Positions 43,499-52,358 of a stretch of DNA of 64,000 nucleotides are shown in pieces. Source of the DNA: Psychroflexus gondwanensis ACAM 44 (GTDB lineage: Bacteria; Bacteroidota; Bacteroidia; Flavobacteriales; Flavobacteriaceae); NCBI RefSeq assembly GCF_000355905.1, contig NZ_APLF01000005.1, positions 186,001 through 250,000 on the forward strand, written 5' to 3'. A model generated the notes under the pieces. That model saw nothing but the letters and a program-made list of their open reading frames with translations. It was not told the origin of the DNA and did no database searches. The translations under genes were made by a program, and so were the position numbers. The number at the start of each line of letters is the position of its first letter. Positions within the stretch are counted from its first letter, which is position 1.

Positions 43499-44280
43499 AG
43501 TTTTAAACTCACTTTATTAAGAATTAACCCCGAAGCTTGAGCTATGTGTTCAAGCTTTATTTTATGACTACCGTCGATGGTTTTTTCCAATTCTTCCAAG
43601 CTCATCTTATGTCTCCCCAGATCGATTAAAGCACCCATCATCAATCTAATTTGTTGACGTTTAAAACCTTCTCCTACTACCTTTAAGACAAAACTTTGGT
43701 TTGGAAAAAAGTTGGCAGTATAGATATCATTTTCTCTGAGTTCACAGCGTTCTATATTCCCCTCGGTCTTGGTTTCTGGATTGGGTCTGAACGTGAAGGA
43801 ATAAAAATCATGCTCTCCTTCGAAAAGCCTAGCTCCTAGCTTCATCAATTCAATATCAAGATCTTCTTGAAAATTTACCATGAATGGGGCACAAAACGGG
43901 TGCATTTTTTCTTTTAAACAGAAAAAATAAAGGTATTCTTTAATTTTTGGATGCTGAATAATATTAAAGTCGGCAGTGGTTTCTTCTATAGACAAAGCCC
44001 TTATATCTTGAGGAAGATTTTTATTGAATTGATCTAGAAAGGTTTCCAAATCAAGTTCATCTTCATAAACAAACAATTCAATGTAGGTTTGATTTGCAGA
44101 TACCATAGCATCTGTACGTCCAGCAGCAAGAACCTTAAAACGCTGATTCTCCAGTATAAAATTTAGAGTTTTGTGGAGCATATGCTCCACTGTAAGGACA
44201 CCAGGTTGCTTTTGCCAGCCGTGATACCGAAAGCCTAAATACTGAAGCTGAATGAGATAGTAGAAACGTTTATACTGCAT
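43495..44280 (-). CDS. TruA-family tRNA pseudouridine synthase
   Basis: A 261-residue pseudouridine synthase of the TruA fold. YLGFRYHGWQKQPGVLTVE near the start and GRTDAMVSANQ (about 75-85) identify the family; the catalytic Asp is kept, while the usual GRTDAGVHA reads GRTDAMVSA. GEGFKRQQIRLMMGAL corresponds to the F-x-x-x-Q/H-I-R element of the C-terminal half. The altered motif may mark a paralogue with a different tRNA or rRNA target; a second, canonical TruA elsewhere in the genome is expected. It lies 25 bases downstream of hisIE and may be read from the his transcript. Confidence 0.85.
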   Translation of the reverse strand: MQYKRFYYLIQLQYLGFRYHGWQKQPGVLTVEHMLHKTLNFILENQRFKVLAAGRTDAMVSANQTYIELFVYEDELDLETFLDQFNKNLPQDIRALSIEETTADFNIIQHPKIKEYLYFFCLKEKMHPFCAPFMVNFQEDLDIELMKLGARLFEGEHDFYSFTFRPNPETKTEGNIERCELRENDIYTANFFPNQSFVLKVVGEGFKRQQIRLMMGALIDLGRHKMSLEELEKTIDGSHKIKLEHIAQASGLILNKVSLKL

Positions 44281-44305
44281 TTTGAACTAAAAATCAAATT
44301 GACAT

Positions 44306-44908
44306 TTATTTTTTATTTCGTCGCTCCAAAACATCTACAACATCCTCAAGTTGAAATCCTTTTTGTTGAAGCAGAATTAAATAATGAAAAAGCAAATCTG
44401 CACTTTCATTCAAAAATAAATTATCATCGTTATCTTTAGCTTCAATAACAACTTCAACAGCTTCCTCTCCTACTTTTTGAGCGATTTTATTGATTCCTTC
44501 TTCGAATAAACTAGCCACATAACTCTCTTTAGAATTAGCCTCCAGTTTGCGTTGAGCAATGGTTGATTCTAAGTTGGTTAGGAATCCAAAAGTCGCTTTA
44601 TTATCTTCTTTCCAGCAGGTGTCTGCTCCTGTGTGGCAGGTTGGCCCATTGGGATAAACATTGACAAGTAAAGTATCATTATCACAATCTACCTTAATAT
44701 CCACTAAATCCAAAGAATGACCACTCTCTTCGCCTTTGGTCCAAAGTCTTTCTTTACTTCTGCTATAAAAAGTTACCAATTTGGTTTCAATGGTTTTTTT
44801 GTAAGCTTCTTCATTCATGTAGCCTAGCATCAAAACAGTTTTGGTATTAGCATCTTGGACAATGGCTGGCACCAGACCACTACTCTCTTTCTTAAAATCT
44901 ATAGTCAT
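44306..44908 (-). CDS. hisIE: bifunctional phosphoribosyl-AMP cyclohydrolase / phosphoribosyl-ATP pyrophosphatase
   Basis: A 200-residue fusion doing steps 2 and 3 of histidine synthesis. The HisI half (1-105) holds the zinc motif CHTGADTCW; the HisE half carries QKVGEEAVEVVIEA. Both active sites look intact and the arrangement is the usual HisIE of bacteria. It is the last biosynthetic gene of the operon, 10 bases after hisF, with the TruA-family gene following. Confidence 0.97.
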   Translation of the reverse strand: MTIDFKKESSGLVPAIVQDANTKTVLMLGYMNEEAYKKTIETKLVTFYSRSKERLWTKGEESGHSLDLVDIKVDCDNDTLLVNVYPNGPTCHTGADTCWKEDNKATFGFLTNLESTIAQRKLEANSKESYVASLFEEGINKIAQKVGEEAVEVVIEAKDNDDNLFLNESADLLFHYLILLQQKGFQLEDVVDVLERRNKK

Positions 44909-44918
44909 AGTTTGTTTT

Positions 44919-45674
44919 TTAAATTCTTATGGCAATTCCTTTAGACTTGAGCTCTTGCTTTAGGTCTGGAATTTCTATTTCTTTGAAATGAAAAACACTA
45001 GCCGCTAGTGCTGCATCTGCTTTTCCTAGTTTAAAGGTATCCTCGAAATGTTGAATTGTTCCTGCGCCTCCTGAAGCGATAATAGGAATGTGAAGCTCAT
45101 GAGAGAGTCGGGCTAAAGCTTCATTAGCAAAACCTTTTTTGGTCCCATCATTATCCATTGAAGTGAACAAAATTTCTCCAGCGCCAAGCTCTTGGACTTT
45201 TTTGGCCCACTCGAACAAATCGAGTTCGGTAGGTTGTTTTCCCCCAACCAAATGAACTTTCCAAAGCCCATTTATTTGTTTGGCATCAATAGCAACCACA
45301 ACACATTGGGAACCAAACCGCTTTGCTATTTCTGAAATTAATTGAGGATTCTTAACCGCTGCAGAATTGATAGAAACTTTATCTGCGCCAGATTTTAATA
45401 ACAAAGCTACATCCTCCACCGAAGCAATACCTCCGCCAACCGTAAAGGGAATATTGATATGTTTTGCGATGTCTTCAACCAATTGGGCTAGGGTTTTACG
45501 GCGTTCTTCGGTTGCTGAAATATCTAGGAAAACCAACTCATCAGCATAGTTTTCAGCATAAATTTTGGCTAATTCTATGGGGTCACCAGCATCTCGTAAT
45601 TCAACAAAATTGATGCCTTTAACCGTTCGGCCATTCTTGATATCTAAACAAGGTATAATACGTTTTGTAAGCAA
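44919..45674 (-). CDS. hisF: imidazole glycerol phosphate synthase subunit HisF
   Basis: A 251-residue TIM-barrel cyclase subunit. The catalytic Asp is in [13 protein letters not shown] near the N-terminus; the second is in [12 protein letters not shown], and phosphate loops VGGGI and ASGGAG are present. With HisH it uses glutamine ammonia to form imidazole glycerol phosphate and AICAR. Order follows the pathway cluster, 14 bases after hisA. Confidence 0.97.
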   Translation of the reverse strand: MLTKRIIPCLDIKNGRTVKGINFVELRDAGDPIELAKIYAENYADELVFLDISATEERRKTLAQLVEDIAKHINIPFTVGGGIASVEDVALLLKSGADKVSINSAAVKNPQLISEIAKRFGSQCVVVAIDAKQINGLWKVHLVGGKQPTELDLFEWAKKVQELGAGEILFTSMDNDGTKKGFANEALARLSHELHIPIIASGGAGTIQHFEDTFKLGKADAALAASVFHFKEIEIPDLKQELKSKGIAIRI

Positions 45675-45688
45675 TGTCTTTTCGTTTT

Positions 45689-46414
45689 TTAGTGTTCTAA
45701 AACAAATTTTTCCAGTTCTTTCAAACTGATTTTGTTTTCATAAATAGCTTTTCCAATAATTACACCTTCACAGCCTATTTCAAAAACATCTTCAAGATCT
45801 TTTAAATTTGAAATCCCCCCTGACGCTATTAATTTCAAATCTGGATTATTCATTAAAATAGACCTATACAAGTCTGTTGAGGGACCTTGTAACATGCCAT
45901 CTTTAGAAATATCTGTAGAAATAACATAGTCAACCCCATGAGCTACAAAATCTTTGATAAACTTTTCAATTTCTAAGTCTGAAGCCTCTTTCCATCCACC
46001 CGTAGCGATCTTTCCATCTTTAGCATCTGCCCCTAAGATAATTTTTTGAGAACCAAATTGAGTTAGCCACTCTAAAAATAGCGATGTATTGGTAACAGCG
46101 ACACTCCCCCCCGTAATTTGTTGTGCTCCAGAATCGAAAGCGATTTTCAGATCTTTATCGGTCTTTAATCCCCCACCGAAATCAATTTTAAGACGGGTAT
46201 GTGTTGCTATATCTTCTAATATTTTATGATTTACAATATGCTTGGACTTAGCACCATCCAGATCGACTAAATGCAAATATTCAATTCCACTATCTTCGAA
46301 AGCTTTGGCAACTTCAAGCGGATTTTCATTATACACTTTTTTAGTATTATAATCGCCTTTGGAGAGTCTCACACATTGGCCTTCTATTATATCTATTGCA
46401 GGAATTATTCTCAT
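45689..46414 (-). CDS. hisA: phosphoribosylformimino-AICAR-phosphate isomerase
   Basis: A 241-residue TIM barrel catalysing the Amadori rearrangement in histidine synthesis. [13 protein letters not shown] provides Asp8, [14 protein letters not shown] the second catalytic Asp, and DFGGGL and ASGGIS the phosphate loops. The ATG overlaps the end of hisH by 4 bases (ATGA-type overlap), so the two are coupled. Confidence 0.97.
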   Translation of the reverse strand: MRIIPAIDIIEGQCVRLSKGDYNTKKVYNENPLEVAKAFEDSGIEYLHLVDLDGAKSKHIVNHKILEDIATHTRLKIDFGGGLKTDKDLKIAFDSGAQQITGGSVAVTNTSLFLEWLTQFGSQKIILGADAKDGKIATGGWKEASDLEIEKFIKDFVAHGVDYVISTDISKDGMLQGPSTDLYRSILMNNPDLKLIASGGISNLKDLEDVFEIGCEGVIIGKAIYENKISLKELEKFVLEH

Positions 46415-46995
46415 CGTATTTCAATAAAATTCTTCAAAATTTGTTCACCTATTTCACCGCTTTTCTCAGGATGGAATTGTACTCCATAAAAATTATTTTT
46501 ATGAAGTGCTACACTATAGTTCACTCCGTAACTGGAATTAGCAATACTATCTCGATACGCTGGAACATAGAAGCTATGAACTAAGTACATGTAGGCGTTT
46601 TCTTCTATACCATTAAAAAGGTCTGTTTTCAGGTCGAAAATTGTATTCCAACCTACCTGCGGTACTTTGAGTTGATTGTTAAACTTCACAACCTTCACAT
46701 CGAATATGTTTAAGCCTTTGGTATCGCCCTCTTCACAATAGTTGCACATCAATTGCATTCCTAAACATATCCCTAAAACTGGCTGTTCTAAAGCTGGAAT
46801 AAGGCGATCTAGCCCTGTACTTTTTAGCATTTTCATAGCACTACTAGCTTCTCCAACACCTGGAAAAATAACACGATCTGCTGCTTTTACAGTATCTGCA
46901 TTACTTGTTAGTTCTGAGGAGTAACCTAGTCTTTGTAAAGCAAACTCAATACTTTTAACATTGCCAGCTCCATAATCTATTATTGCAATCTTCAT
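46411..46995 (-). CDS. hisH: imidazole glycerol phosphate synthase subunit HisH
   Basis: A 194-residue class I glutamine amidotransferase. The nucleophile Cys is in [10 protein letters not shown], and the His-Glu pair in [10 protein letters not shown]. It supplies ammonia to HisF through the HisF barrel. The start directly follows the hisB stop, without a spacer. Confidence 0.97.
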   Translation of the reverse strand: MKIAIIDYGAGNVKSIEFALQRLGYSSELTSNADTVKAADRVIFPGVGEASSAMKMLKSTGLDRLIPALEQPVLGICLGMQLMCNYCEEGDTKGLNIFDVKVVKFNNQLKVPQVGWNTIFDLKTDLFNGIEENAYMYLVHSFYVPAYRDSIANSSYGVNYSVALHKNNFYGVQFHPEKSGEIGEQILKNFIEIR

Positions 46996-48129
46996 CTAAA
47001 GTTGTCCTTTTGTGCTTGGTAAAATCATTTTTTCCGCATCTCGCTTTACAGCCATTTTTATAGATTTTGCAAAAGCTTTAAAGATAGCTTCAATTTTATG
47101 ATGCTCATTATCCCCTTCGGCTTTTATGTTCAAGTTGCATTTTGCGCCATCCGTAAAGGATTTAAAAAAGTGCATAAACATTTCTGTTGGCATTTCTCCT
47201 ATTTTCTCTCTTTGGAAATCAGCATCCCAAACTAACCAATTACGGCCACCAAAGTCTATGGCAACTTGGGCTAAACTATCGTCCATTGGTAAGCAAAATC
47301 CATATCGTTCTATGCCTAATTTGGATCCTAAAGCTTTAGCGAAAACTTCGCCTAGCACGATCGCCACATCTTCAATAGTATGGTGCTCATCAACTTCCAA
47401 ATCACCTTCTGCTTTCAATTCCATATCTATTTGGCCATGTCGAGCCACTTGGTCTAGCATGTGGTCAAAAAAATGAAGTCCCGTAGAAATATCACTCTTT
47501 CCTGTACCATCTAGATTTATGCTAATTTCAATATTGGTTTCTTTAGTGGTTCGCTTTAAACTAGCGGTTCTTCGTTCTAACTTTAGATACTCGTAAATGG
47601 CTTTCCAAGTATTGGTTCTAAGTCCAATATAAGATTCCAATTCAGTATTAGAAGATTCTGTTTCTCCTAGACCTAACTCTGTTTTATTATCGATAAAAAC
47701 ACCCTTAGCGCCCAAATTCTTCGCCAACTCAACATCAGTAAGTCGATCTCCAATGACAAAAGAATTTTCCATATCGTACTCAGATTCAAAATACTTCGTC
47801 AATAAGCCTGTTTTCGGCTTTCTAGTGGGTGCATTATCTTTTGGAAAGGTTTTATCTATGTAGATATCTTCAAACTCAACACCTTCATTTTTAAAGGCGT
47901 GAATGATAAAATCTTGCACGGGCCAAAAGGTATCCTCGGGGTAAATATCAGTCCCTAAACCATCTTGATTGGTGATCATTACCAATTCATAATCTAGTTC
48001 TGATGCAATTTTATTCATATAAGTAAATACTTCAGGATAAAATTCTAGTTTCTCAAAACTATCAATTTGATGGTCGGCAGGCTCTTTAATGAGCGTACCA
48101 TCTCTATCTATAAATAAGACTTTTTTCAT
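46996..48129 (-). CDS. hisB: bifunctional histidinol-phosphatase / imidazoleglycerol-phosphate dehydratase
   Basis: A 377-residue fusion. The N-terminal HAD phosphatase (about 1-165) has FIDRDGTL with the nucleophile and acid Asp and [15 protein letters not shown]; the C-terminal dehydratase has the paired manganese motifs HFFDHMLDQ and DEHHTIED. It catalyses steps 6 and 8 of the pathway. Start overlaps the hisC stop by 4 bases. Confidence 0.97.
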   Translation of the reverse strand: MKKVLFIDRDGTLIKEPADHQIDSFEKLEFYPEVFTYMNKIASELDYELVMITNQDGLGTDIYPEDTFWPVQDFIIHAFKNEGVEFEDIYIDKTFPKDNAPTRKPKTGLLTKYFESEYDMENSFVIGDRLTDVELAKNLGAKGVFIDNKTELGLGETESSNTELESYIGLRTNTWKAIYEYLKLERRTASLKRTTKETNIEISINLDGTGKSDISTGLHFFDHMLDQVARHGQIDMELKAEGDLEVDEHHTIEDVAIVLGEVFAKALGSKLGIERYGFCLPMDDSLAQVAIDFGGRNWLVWDADFQREKIGEMPTEMFMHFFKSFTDGAKCNLNIKAEGDNEHHKIEAIFKAFAKSIKMAVKRDAEKMILPSTKGQL

Positions 48130-49166
48130 GAATTAAATTCTTTTAGGGCATTGAGTAAAGTTTGGTTTTGTTCTGGTGTACCCACCGTAAACCTTAAGCA
48201 GTTCTCGCATAATGGTTGATTCGTCCTATTTCTAACGACAATTTTTTTCTCTAACAATTGGCCATACCTCAGATTCGCATTATCTACTCTGCAGAGTAAA
48301 AAATTAGATTCTGAAGAAAAAACGTGTTGTATCCAACTGACTTTTTTCAACTCGTTTGCCACTAATTCCCTTTCAGATTTAATGATTTGAACTTGAAAAA
48401 TATAAGTATCAAAGTTTTGAATCACCTCTAGAGCTTTAGTCTGGCTGAGTTGATTGATATTGTACGGAGGCTTTATTTTATTGAGAACTGCAATAATACG
48501 TTCGCTGGCAAAACACATTCCCACTCGGATTCCTGCATGAGCAAGAGCCTTTGAAAAAGTTTGAGTGATAATCAAATTTGGGAAATCATTCAATTCAGAA
48601 ATAAATGAACTACTCGTTGCAAAATCAATATAAGCCTCGTCAATAACTACTAATCCTTCAAATTGATCTAAGATGGTTTTTATATCATTAATCTGTAATA
48701 AGTTGCCCGAAGGATTGTTAGGAGAACAAATGAAAATCAATTTGGTTTTATCTGAAATGGCCGACAACACTCCCTGAACATCAATTTGAAATCCTTCCTT
48801 TAAAAGGACTTGAACTGTTTTTACATCATTAAGATTCGCTAATACTTCATACATACCATAGGTAGGAGGCATCGTAATAATCTCATCTTCTTTGGGCTCG
48901 CAAAAAGCTCTGAAAATGAGATCAAGAACTTCATCGCTTCCATTCCCTAAAACAATATTTTGTTTTGGAATTTGTTTAACTTTAGAAATAGCATCCTTTA
49001 AAGCATTTTGATAGGGATCTGGATATCTATTATAGTCAGAATTAAATGGATTCTCATTAGCATCCAAAAACAGATAGTTTTTTTCATCAGCATTAAATTC
49101 GTCTCTGGCAGACGAATATGCAGACATGTTTTTTACGTTTTTTCTTATTAGGTTATCTAAAATCAT
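48126..49166 (-). CDS. hisC: histidinol-phosphate aminotransferase
   Basis: A 346-residue class I/II PLP aminotransferase. The PLP Lys lies in [12 protein letters not shown]; substrate Arg in [21 protein letters not shown] and CSPNNPSGN are the cofactor motifs. It converts imidazole acetol phosphate to histidinol phosphate. It is 11 bases downstream of hisD. Confidence 0.97.
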   Translation of the reverse strand: MILDNLIRKNVKNMSAYSSARDEFNADEKNYLFLDANENPFNSDYNRYPDPYQNALKDAISKVKQIPKQNIVLGNGSDEVLDLIFRAFCEPKEDEIITMPPTYGMYEVLANLNDVKTVQVLLKEGFQIDVQGVLSAISDKTKLIFICSPNNPSGNLLQINDIKTILDQFEGLVVIDEAYIDFATSSSFISELNDFPNLIITQTFSKALAHAGIRVGMCFASERIIAVLNKIKPPYNINQLSQTKALEVIQNFDTYIFQVQIIKSERELVANELKKVSWIQHVFSSESNFLLCRVDNANLRYGQLLEKKIVVRNRTNQPLCENCLRFTVGTPEQNQTLLNALKEFNS

Positions 49167-49177
49167 TCGCTAACGTA

Positions 49178-50467
49178 TTAGTTATTTTCAACCGCTTTTC
49201 GTCTTAAGGTCATCGCATTTTTATGAGCTTGAAGGCCTTCGGCCTCTGCCATAAGTTCTACAGCTTCACCAATTCCTTTAATCCCTTCTTCGGTAATTTT
49301 TTGGTAGGTAATCGCTTTGTTGAAACTATCTAGATTCACACCACTGTACTGTTTAGCATACCCATTGGTAGGTAAAGTATGGTTAGTTCCAGAAGCATAA
49401 TCTCCTGCACTTTCTGGCGTATATTTTCCTATGAAAACGGAACCTGCATTATTGATATTGTCAACATAAAAATCATCGTCTTTGGTAGAGATAATAAAGT
49501 GCTCTGGACCATAGAAATCGATTAGTTCTAGAGCTGAATCTTGGTCTTTTACCAGGACGAATTTTGAATTTTCAATAGCTTTAGAAGCCATTTCTTTTCT
49601 CGGTAACACTTCTAGCTGCTCCTTGATTGCTTTTTGCACAGCGGTAATCATGTCTTCATCTGTCGATACTAAAACCACTTGAGAATCGAAACCGTGCTCT
49701 GCTTGGCTTAACAAATCTGAAGCTACAAATTCAGGATTTGCTGTTTCATCTGCAACAACTAGCAATTCTGAAGGACCTGCTGGCATATCAATAGCCACAT
49801 CGAAAGTGGTGGCCACTTGTTTGGCGACAGTTACATATTGGTTTCCTGGTCCGAAGATCTTATAAACTTTAGGGATACTTTCTGTCCCAAAAGTCATCGC
49901 TCCAATAGCTTGGATTCCTCCTACTTTGAAGATTTTATCTATTCCACAAAGTTCAGCCGTATATAAAGTAACAGGATTTATTTCCCCTTCCTTGTTTGGT
50001 GGCGTGCACAACACTATCTCACTACATCCAGCGATCTTGGCAGGCACTGCCAACATCAAAACAGAAGAAAATAATGGAGCAGTCCCCCCTGGTATATATA
50101 AACCTACTTTTTGTATGGGCTTTTTTGCTTGCCAACAGGTCACCCCAGGTTGGGTTTCTACCTTAACAGGTTCTGTTTTTTGAGCTTCGTGAAACTTAGT
50201 GATATTAGCTTTCGCTAATTGAATTGCAGATTTTAATGGATTTGAAACTTGGTGTTGAGCATTTTCAATTTCAGCGGATGTCACCTTAAAATCTTTTAAA
50301 TCCACTCCATCGAACATGCTGGTATACTTTAATATAGCTTCGTCCCCACTCTGTTCAATATTCTTAAAGATATCATCCACTGTGGTTTCGATATCTTTAA
50401 AAGTACGCGTTGGCCGTTTTAAGAGTTCGGACCAGTCTTCTCTCTTTGGAAATTGAATCGTTTTCAT
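49178..50467 (-). CDS. hisD: histidinol dehydrogenase
   Basis: A 429-residue zinc enzyme doing the two-step NAD-dependent oxidation of histidinol to histidine. YIPGGTAPLFSSVLMLAVPAK-like region (about 108-128), AGPSELLVVAD, the catalytic Glu-His in the YGPEHF segment, and SQAEHGFDSQ with zinc ligands are present. The start shares one base with the hisG stop (TAATG), so translation is coupled. Confidence 0.97.
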   Translation of the reverse strand: MKTIQFPKREDWSELLKRPTRTFKDIETTVDDIFKNIEQSGDEAILKYTSMFDGVDLKDFKVTSAEIENAQHQVSNPLKSAIQLAKANITKFHEAQKTEPVKVETQPGVTCWQAKKPIQKVGLYIPGGTAPLFSSVLMLAVPAKIAGCSEIVLCTPPNKEGEINPVTLYTAELCGIDKIFKVGGIQAIGAMTFGTESIPKVYKIFGPGNQYVTVAKQVATTFDVAIDMPAGPSELLVVADETANPEFVASDLLSQAEHGFDSQVVLVSTDEDMITAVQKAIKEQLEVLPRKEMASKAIENSKFVLVKDQDSALELIDFYGPEHFIISTKDDDFYVDNINNAGSVFIGKYTPESAGDYASGTNHTLPTNGYAKQYSGVNLDSFNKAITYQKITEEGIKGIGEAVELMAEAEGLQAHKNAMTLRRKAVENN

Positions 50468-51324
50468 TATAAAATCATTTTTTCAATTGGACTTACAAGG
50501 ATGCTTTCTGCTCCTGCAGATTTTAATTCGTCTATAATTTCCCAAAACTTCTCTTGGGTAATAACAGTGTGTACGGAACTCCAGTTAGATTCTGCAAGAG
50601 GCATAATTGTAGGACTCTTCATACCAGGTAGAATCTTAATAATATCTTCAAGTTTATCGTTTGGAGCATTCAACAATACATATTTAGAATTTTCAGCTCT
50701 CAAAACAGAATCAATTCTAAACATCAACTTATCCAGTAATTCTTGCTTCTCTTTGGATAAAGTAGGAGAACTTGCTAAAACAGCTTCACTGTTTAAAATA
50801 ACATCAGATTCCTTTAGATTATTTTTGAACAAAGTACTACCGCTAGATACTATATCGCAAATAGCATCTGCAAGACCGATGTTAGGAGCAATTTCAACAG
50901 AACCTGTTATCAAGTGAATATTAGCATTTACCCCTTGTTTATCCAGGTATTTCTGAAGTGTATTTGGGTAAGATGTAGCAATCTGCATGCCTTCTAGATC
51001 TTTAACGCCTTTCATAGTAGACTGCTTTGGAATTGCCAAAGACACTTTACATTTAGAAAATCCCAAACGTCTTTGGATAATAAGGTCATCTCCCTTTTCA
51101 TAAAGAAGGTTTTCCCCCACTATGGCTAAGTCTGCAATGCCATCTCTCAAGTACTGTGGAATATCTCCATTTCTAAGGTAAAAGATCTCTAAAGGAAAAT
51201 TAGAGGCCTCTACCTTAAGCTGGTCTCTTCCATTATCGATGGAAATCCCACAATTTTTTAGAATTTTAAGGGATTCATCGTGTAACCTTCCTGATTTCTG
51301 TATCGCTATTTTAAGTTTTTCCAT
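50467..51324 (-). CDS. hisG: ATP phosphoribosyltransferase, long form
   Basis: A 285-residue HisG, first enzyme and main feedback point of the pathway. KIAIQKSGRLHDESLKIL opens the catalytic domain; DLAIVGENLLYE and DIVSSGSTLFKNN (the PRPP loop) follow. Its length shows the C-terminal ACT-like regulatory domain (about 210-285) found in long HisG, so it should be inhibited by histidine directly and needs no HisZ. It is the first structural gene after the attenuator. Confidence 0.97.
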   Translation of the reverse strand: MEKLKIAIQKSGRLHDESLKILKNCGISIDNGRDQLKVEASNFPLEIFYLRNGDIPQYLRDGIADLAIVGENLLYEKGDDLIIQRRLGFSKCKVSLAIPKQSTMKGVKDLEGMQIATSYPNTLQKYLDKQGVNANIHLITGSVEIAPNIGLADAICDIVSSGSTLFKNNLKESDVILNSEAVLASSPTLSKEKQELLDKLMFRIDSVLRAENSKYVLLNAPNDKLEDIIKILPGMKSPTIMPLAESNWSSVHTVITQEKFWEIIDELKSAGAESILVSPIEKMIL

Positions 51325-51351
51325 AGTATTGATTCTCGTTTTTTAAATTAA

Positions 51352-51386
51352 AAAACCCGTTAGAGCATAGTGCTCAAACGGGTTTT
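51352..51386 (-). terminator. his attenuator terminator hairpin
   Basis: Minus-strand AAAACCCGTT (51386-51377) pairs with AACGGGTTTT (51361-51352), with inner GAGCA/TGCTC and loop, then a T-tract: a strong intrinsic terminator 28 bases before hisG. Its 5' arm is also complementary to a segment of the leader ORF. Confidence 0.93.
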
Positions 51387-51431
51387 GTATATGATTAACT
51401 ATCTACATATTACATTCCAACCGCGTTGAGC
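51372..51431 (-). promoter_or_regulatory. his antiterminator pairing
   Basis: GCTCAACGCGGTT in the leader ORF (51431-51419) pairs with AACCCGTTTGAGC of the terminator 5' arm (51384-51372): 6 bp, a 3x3 internal loop, 4 bp. The pairing excludes the terminator. Confidence 0.75.
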
Positions 51432-51469
51432 GTATTAGATAAATAATGATGTAGGTTGTAATTTTTCAT
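51410..51469 (-). CDS. histidine leader peptide
   Basis: A 19-residue ORF, MKNYNLHHYLSNTLNAVGM, preceded by a perfect -7 box. Codons 7 and 8 (51451-51446) are both CAT for His. It lies between the promoter and the hisG terminator. The segment CTCAAC-GCG-GTT of this ORF is complementary to the terminator's 5' arm. Two His codons are few compared with the seven of E. coli hisL. Confidence 0.85.
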   Translation of the reverse strand: MKNYNLHHYLSNTLNAVGM

Positions 51470-51476
51470 CGCAGTG

Positions 51477-51507
51477 CAAATTTAGAATAAAATATGTAAT
51501 CCTAAAA
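51477..51507 (-). promoter_or_regulatory. his operon promoter
   Basis: A perfect TAAATTTG (51484-51477), 7 bases before the leader ATG, with TTTT as a -33 element 19 bases upstream. Confidence 0.72.
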
Positions 51508-51531
51508 GAGTTCGCTTTTTTTATGACAAAA

Positions 51532-52347
51532 TTAGTTATTTCCTAATATGATAGGCATACCATTTTCTCCAGAACCTATTACAATAATTTTAGAATTTTC
51601 AGATTTAGAAAGTTCAATTGTAGCTTGGATTCCTTTTTCCTTCAAGATATTTTCAGACAGAGAAGCATTTAAAATCTCATTGGCACGAGCTTTACCTTGA
51701 GCTTCAATTTCTTGACGTTGTTTTTCTTTAGTCGCTTTTTCTAAACGAAACTCATATTCCAATGACTCTTGTTCTTGCTTCAATTTTCTCTCAATCGCTT
51801 GTTTAATAGTTGGTGGTAATGAGACATCTCTTACCAAAATTCTATTGACTTGAACATATTGATTTTTCAGTAATTGATTGGTTTCATCATATATTTCATT
51901 TTGAATTGATTCTCTTTTTTGAGCATACAATTCATCAGGCTTGTACCGACCAACAACTGCTCTTGTCGCAGATCTTACAGCAGGTTGTATCAATCTAGAA
52001 ATATATTTCTGTCCTCGTTCTTTGTGCAATAAACCAAGTTGATCATAAGTTGGTTCAAACCAAATTGTAGCATCAAGTTTAATGTCTAGACCGTTTGAAG
52101 ATAAAACTTGCATAGATTCATCTATAGTTTGTTGTCTCACCTCATAAATAAAAACAGTGTTCCAAGGAGCTACAATATGAAAACCCTCTTTTAGAGGTTC
52201 GCCATCCGTAACTACTCCACCATCAAAACGTTTAAATAAAACTCCAGCTTCACCAGAATTGACGTTCACTGTTGAATTTGCTATAAAAATGATTGCAATC
52301 ACCACTACTATAATGATAGGTACAATCGCCTTAGGTAATCTTTCCAT
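51532..52347 (-). CDS. prohibitin-family (SPFH) membrane protein
   Basis: A 271-residue membrane-anchored protein. A single hydrophobic segment (about 8-24) is followed by an SPFH/PHB domain (about 30-190: GEAGVLFKRFDGGV, TNQLLKNQYVQVNRILVRDVSLPP), a long charged helix (about 190-235), and a C-terminal tail with IVIGSGENGMPIIL. Such proteins form large rings that organise membrane proteases or lipids. It is 11 bases downstream of the VWA gene and presumably ends that operon; the his promoter lies right after it. Confidence 0.93.
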   Translation of the reverse strand: MERLPKAIVPIIIVVVIAIIFIANSTVNVNSGEAGVLFKRFDGGVVTDGEPLKEGFHIVAPWNTVFIYEVRQQTIDESMQVLSSNGLDIKLDATIWFEPTYDQLGLLHKERGQKYISRLIQPAVRSATRAVVGRYKPDELYAQKRESIQNEIYDETNQLLKNQYVQVNRILVRDVSLPPTIKQAIERKLKQEQESLEYEFRLEKATKEKQRQEIEAQGKARANEILNASLSENILKEKGIQATIELSKSENSKIIVIGSGENGMPIILGNN

Positions 52348-52358
52348 ATTATTTTAAT

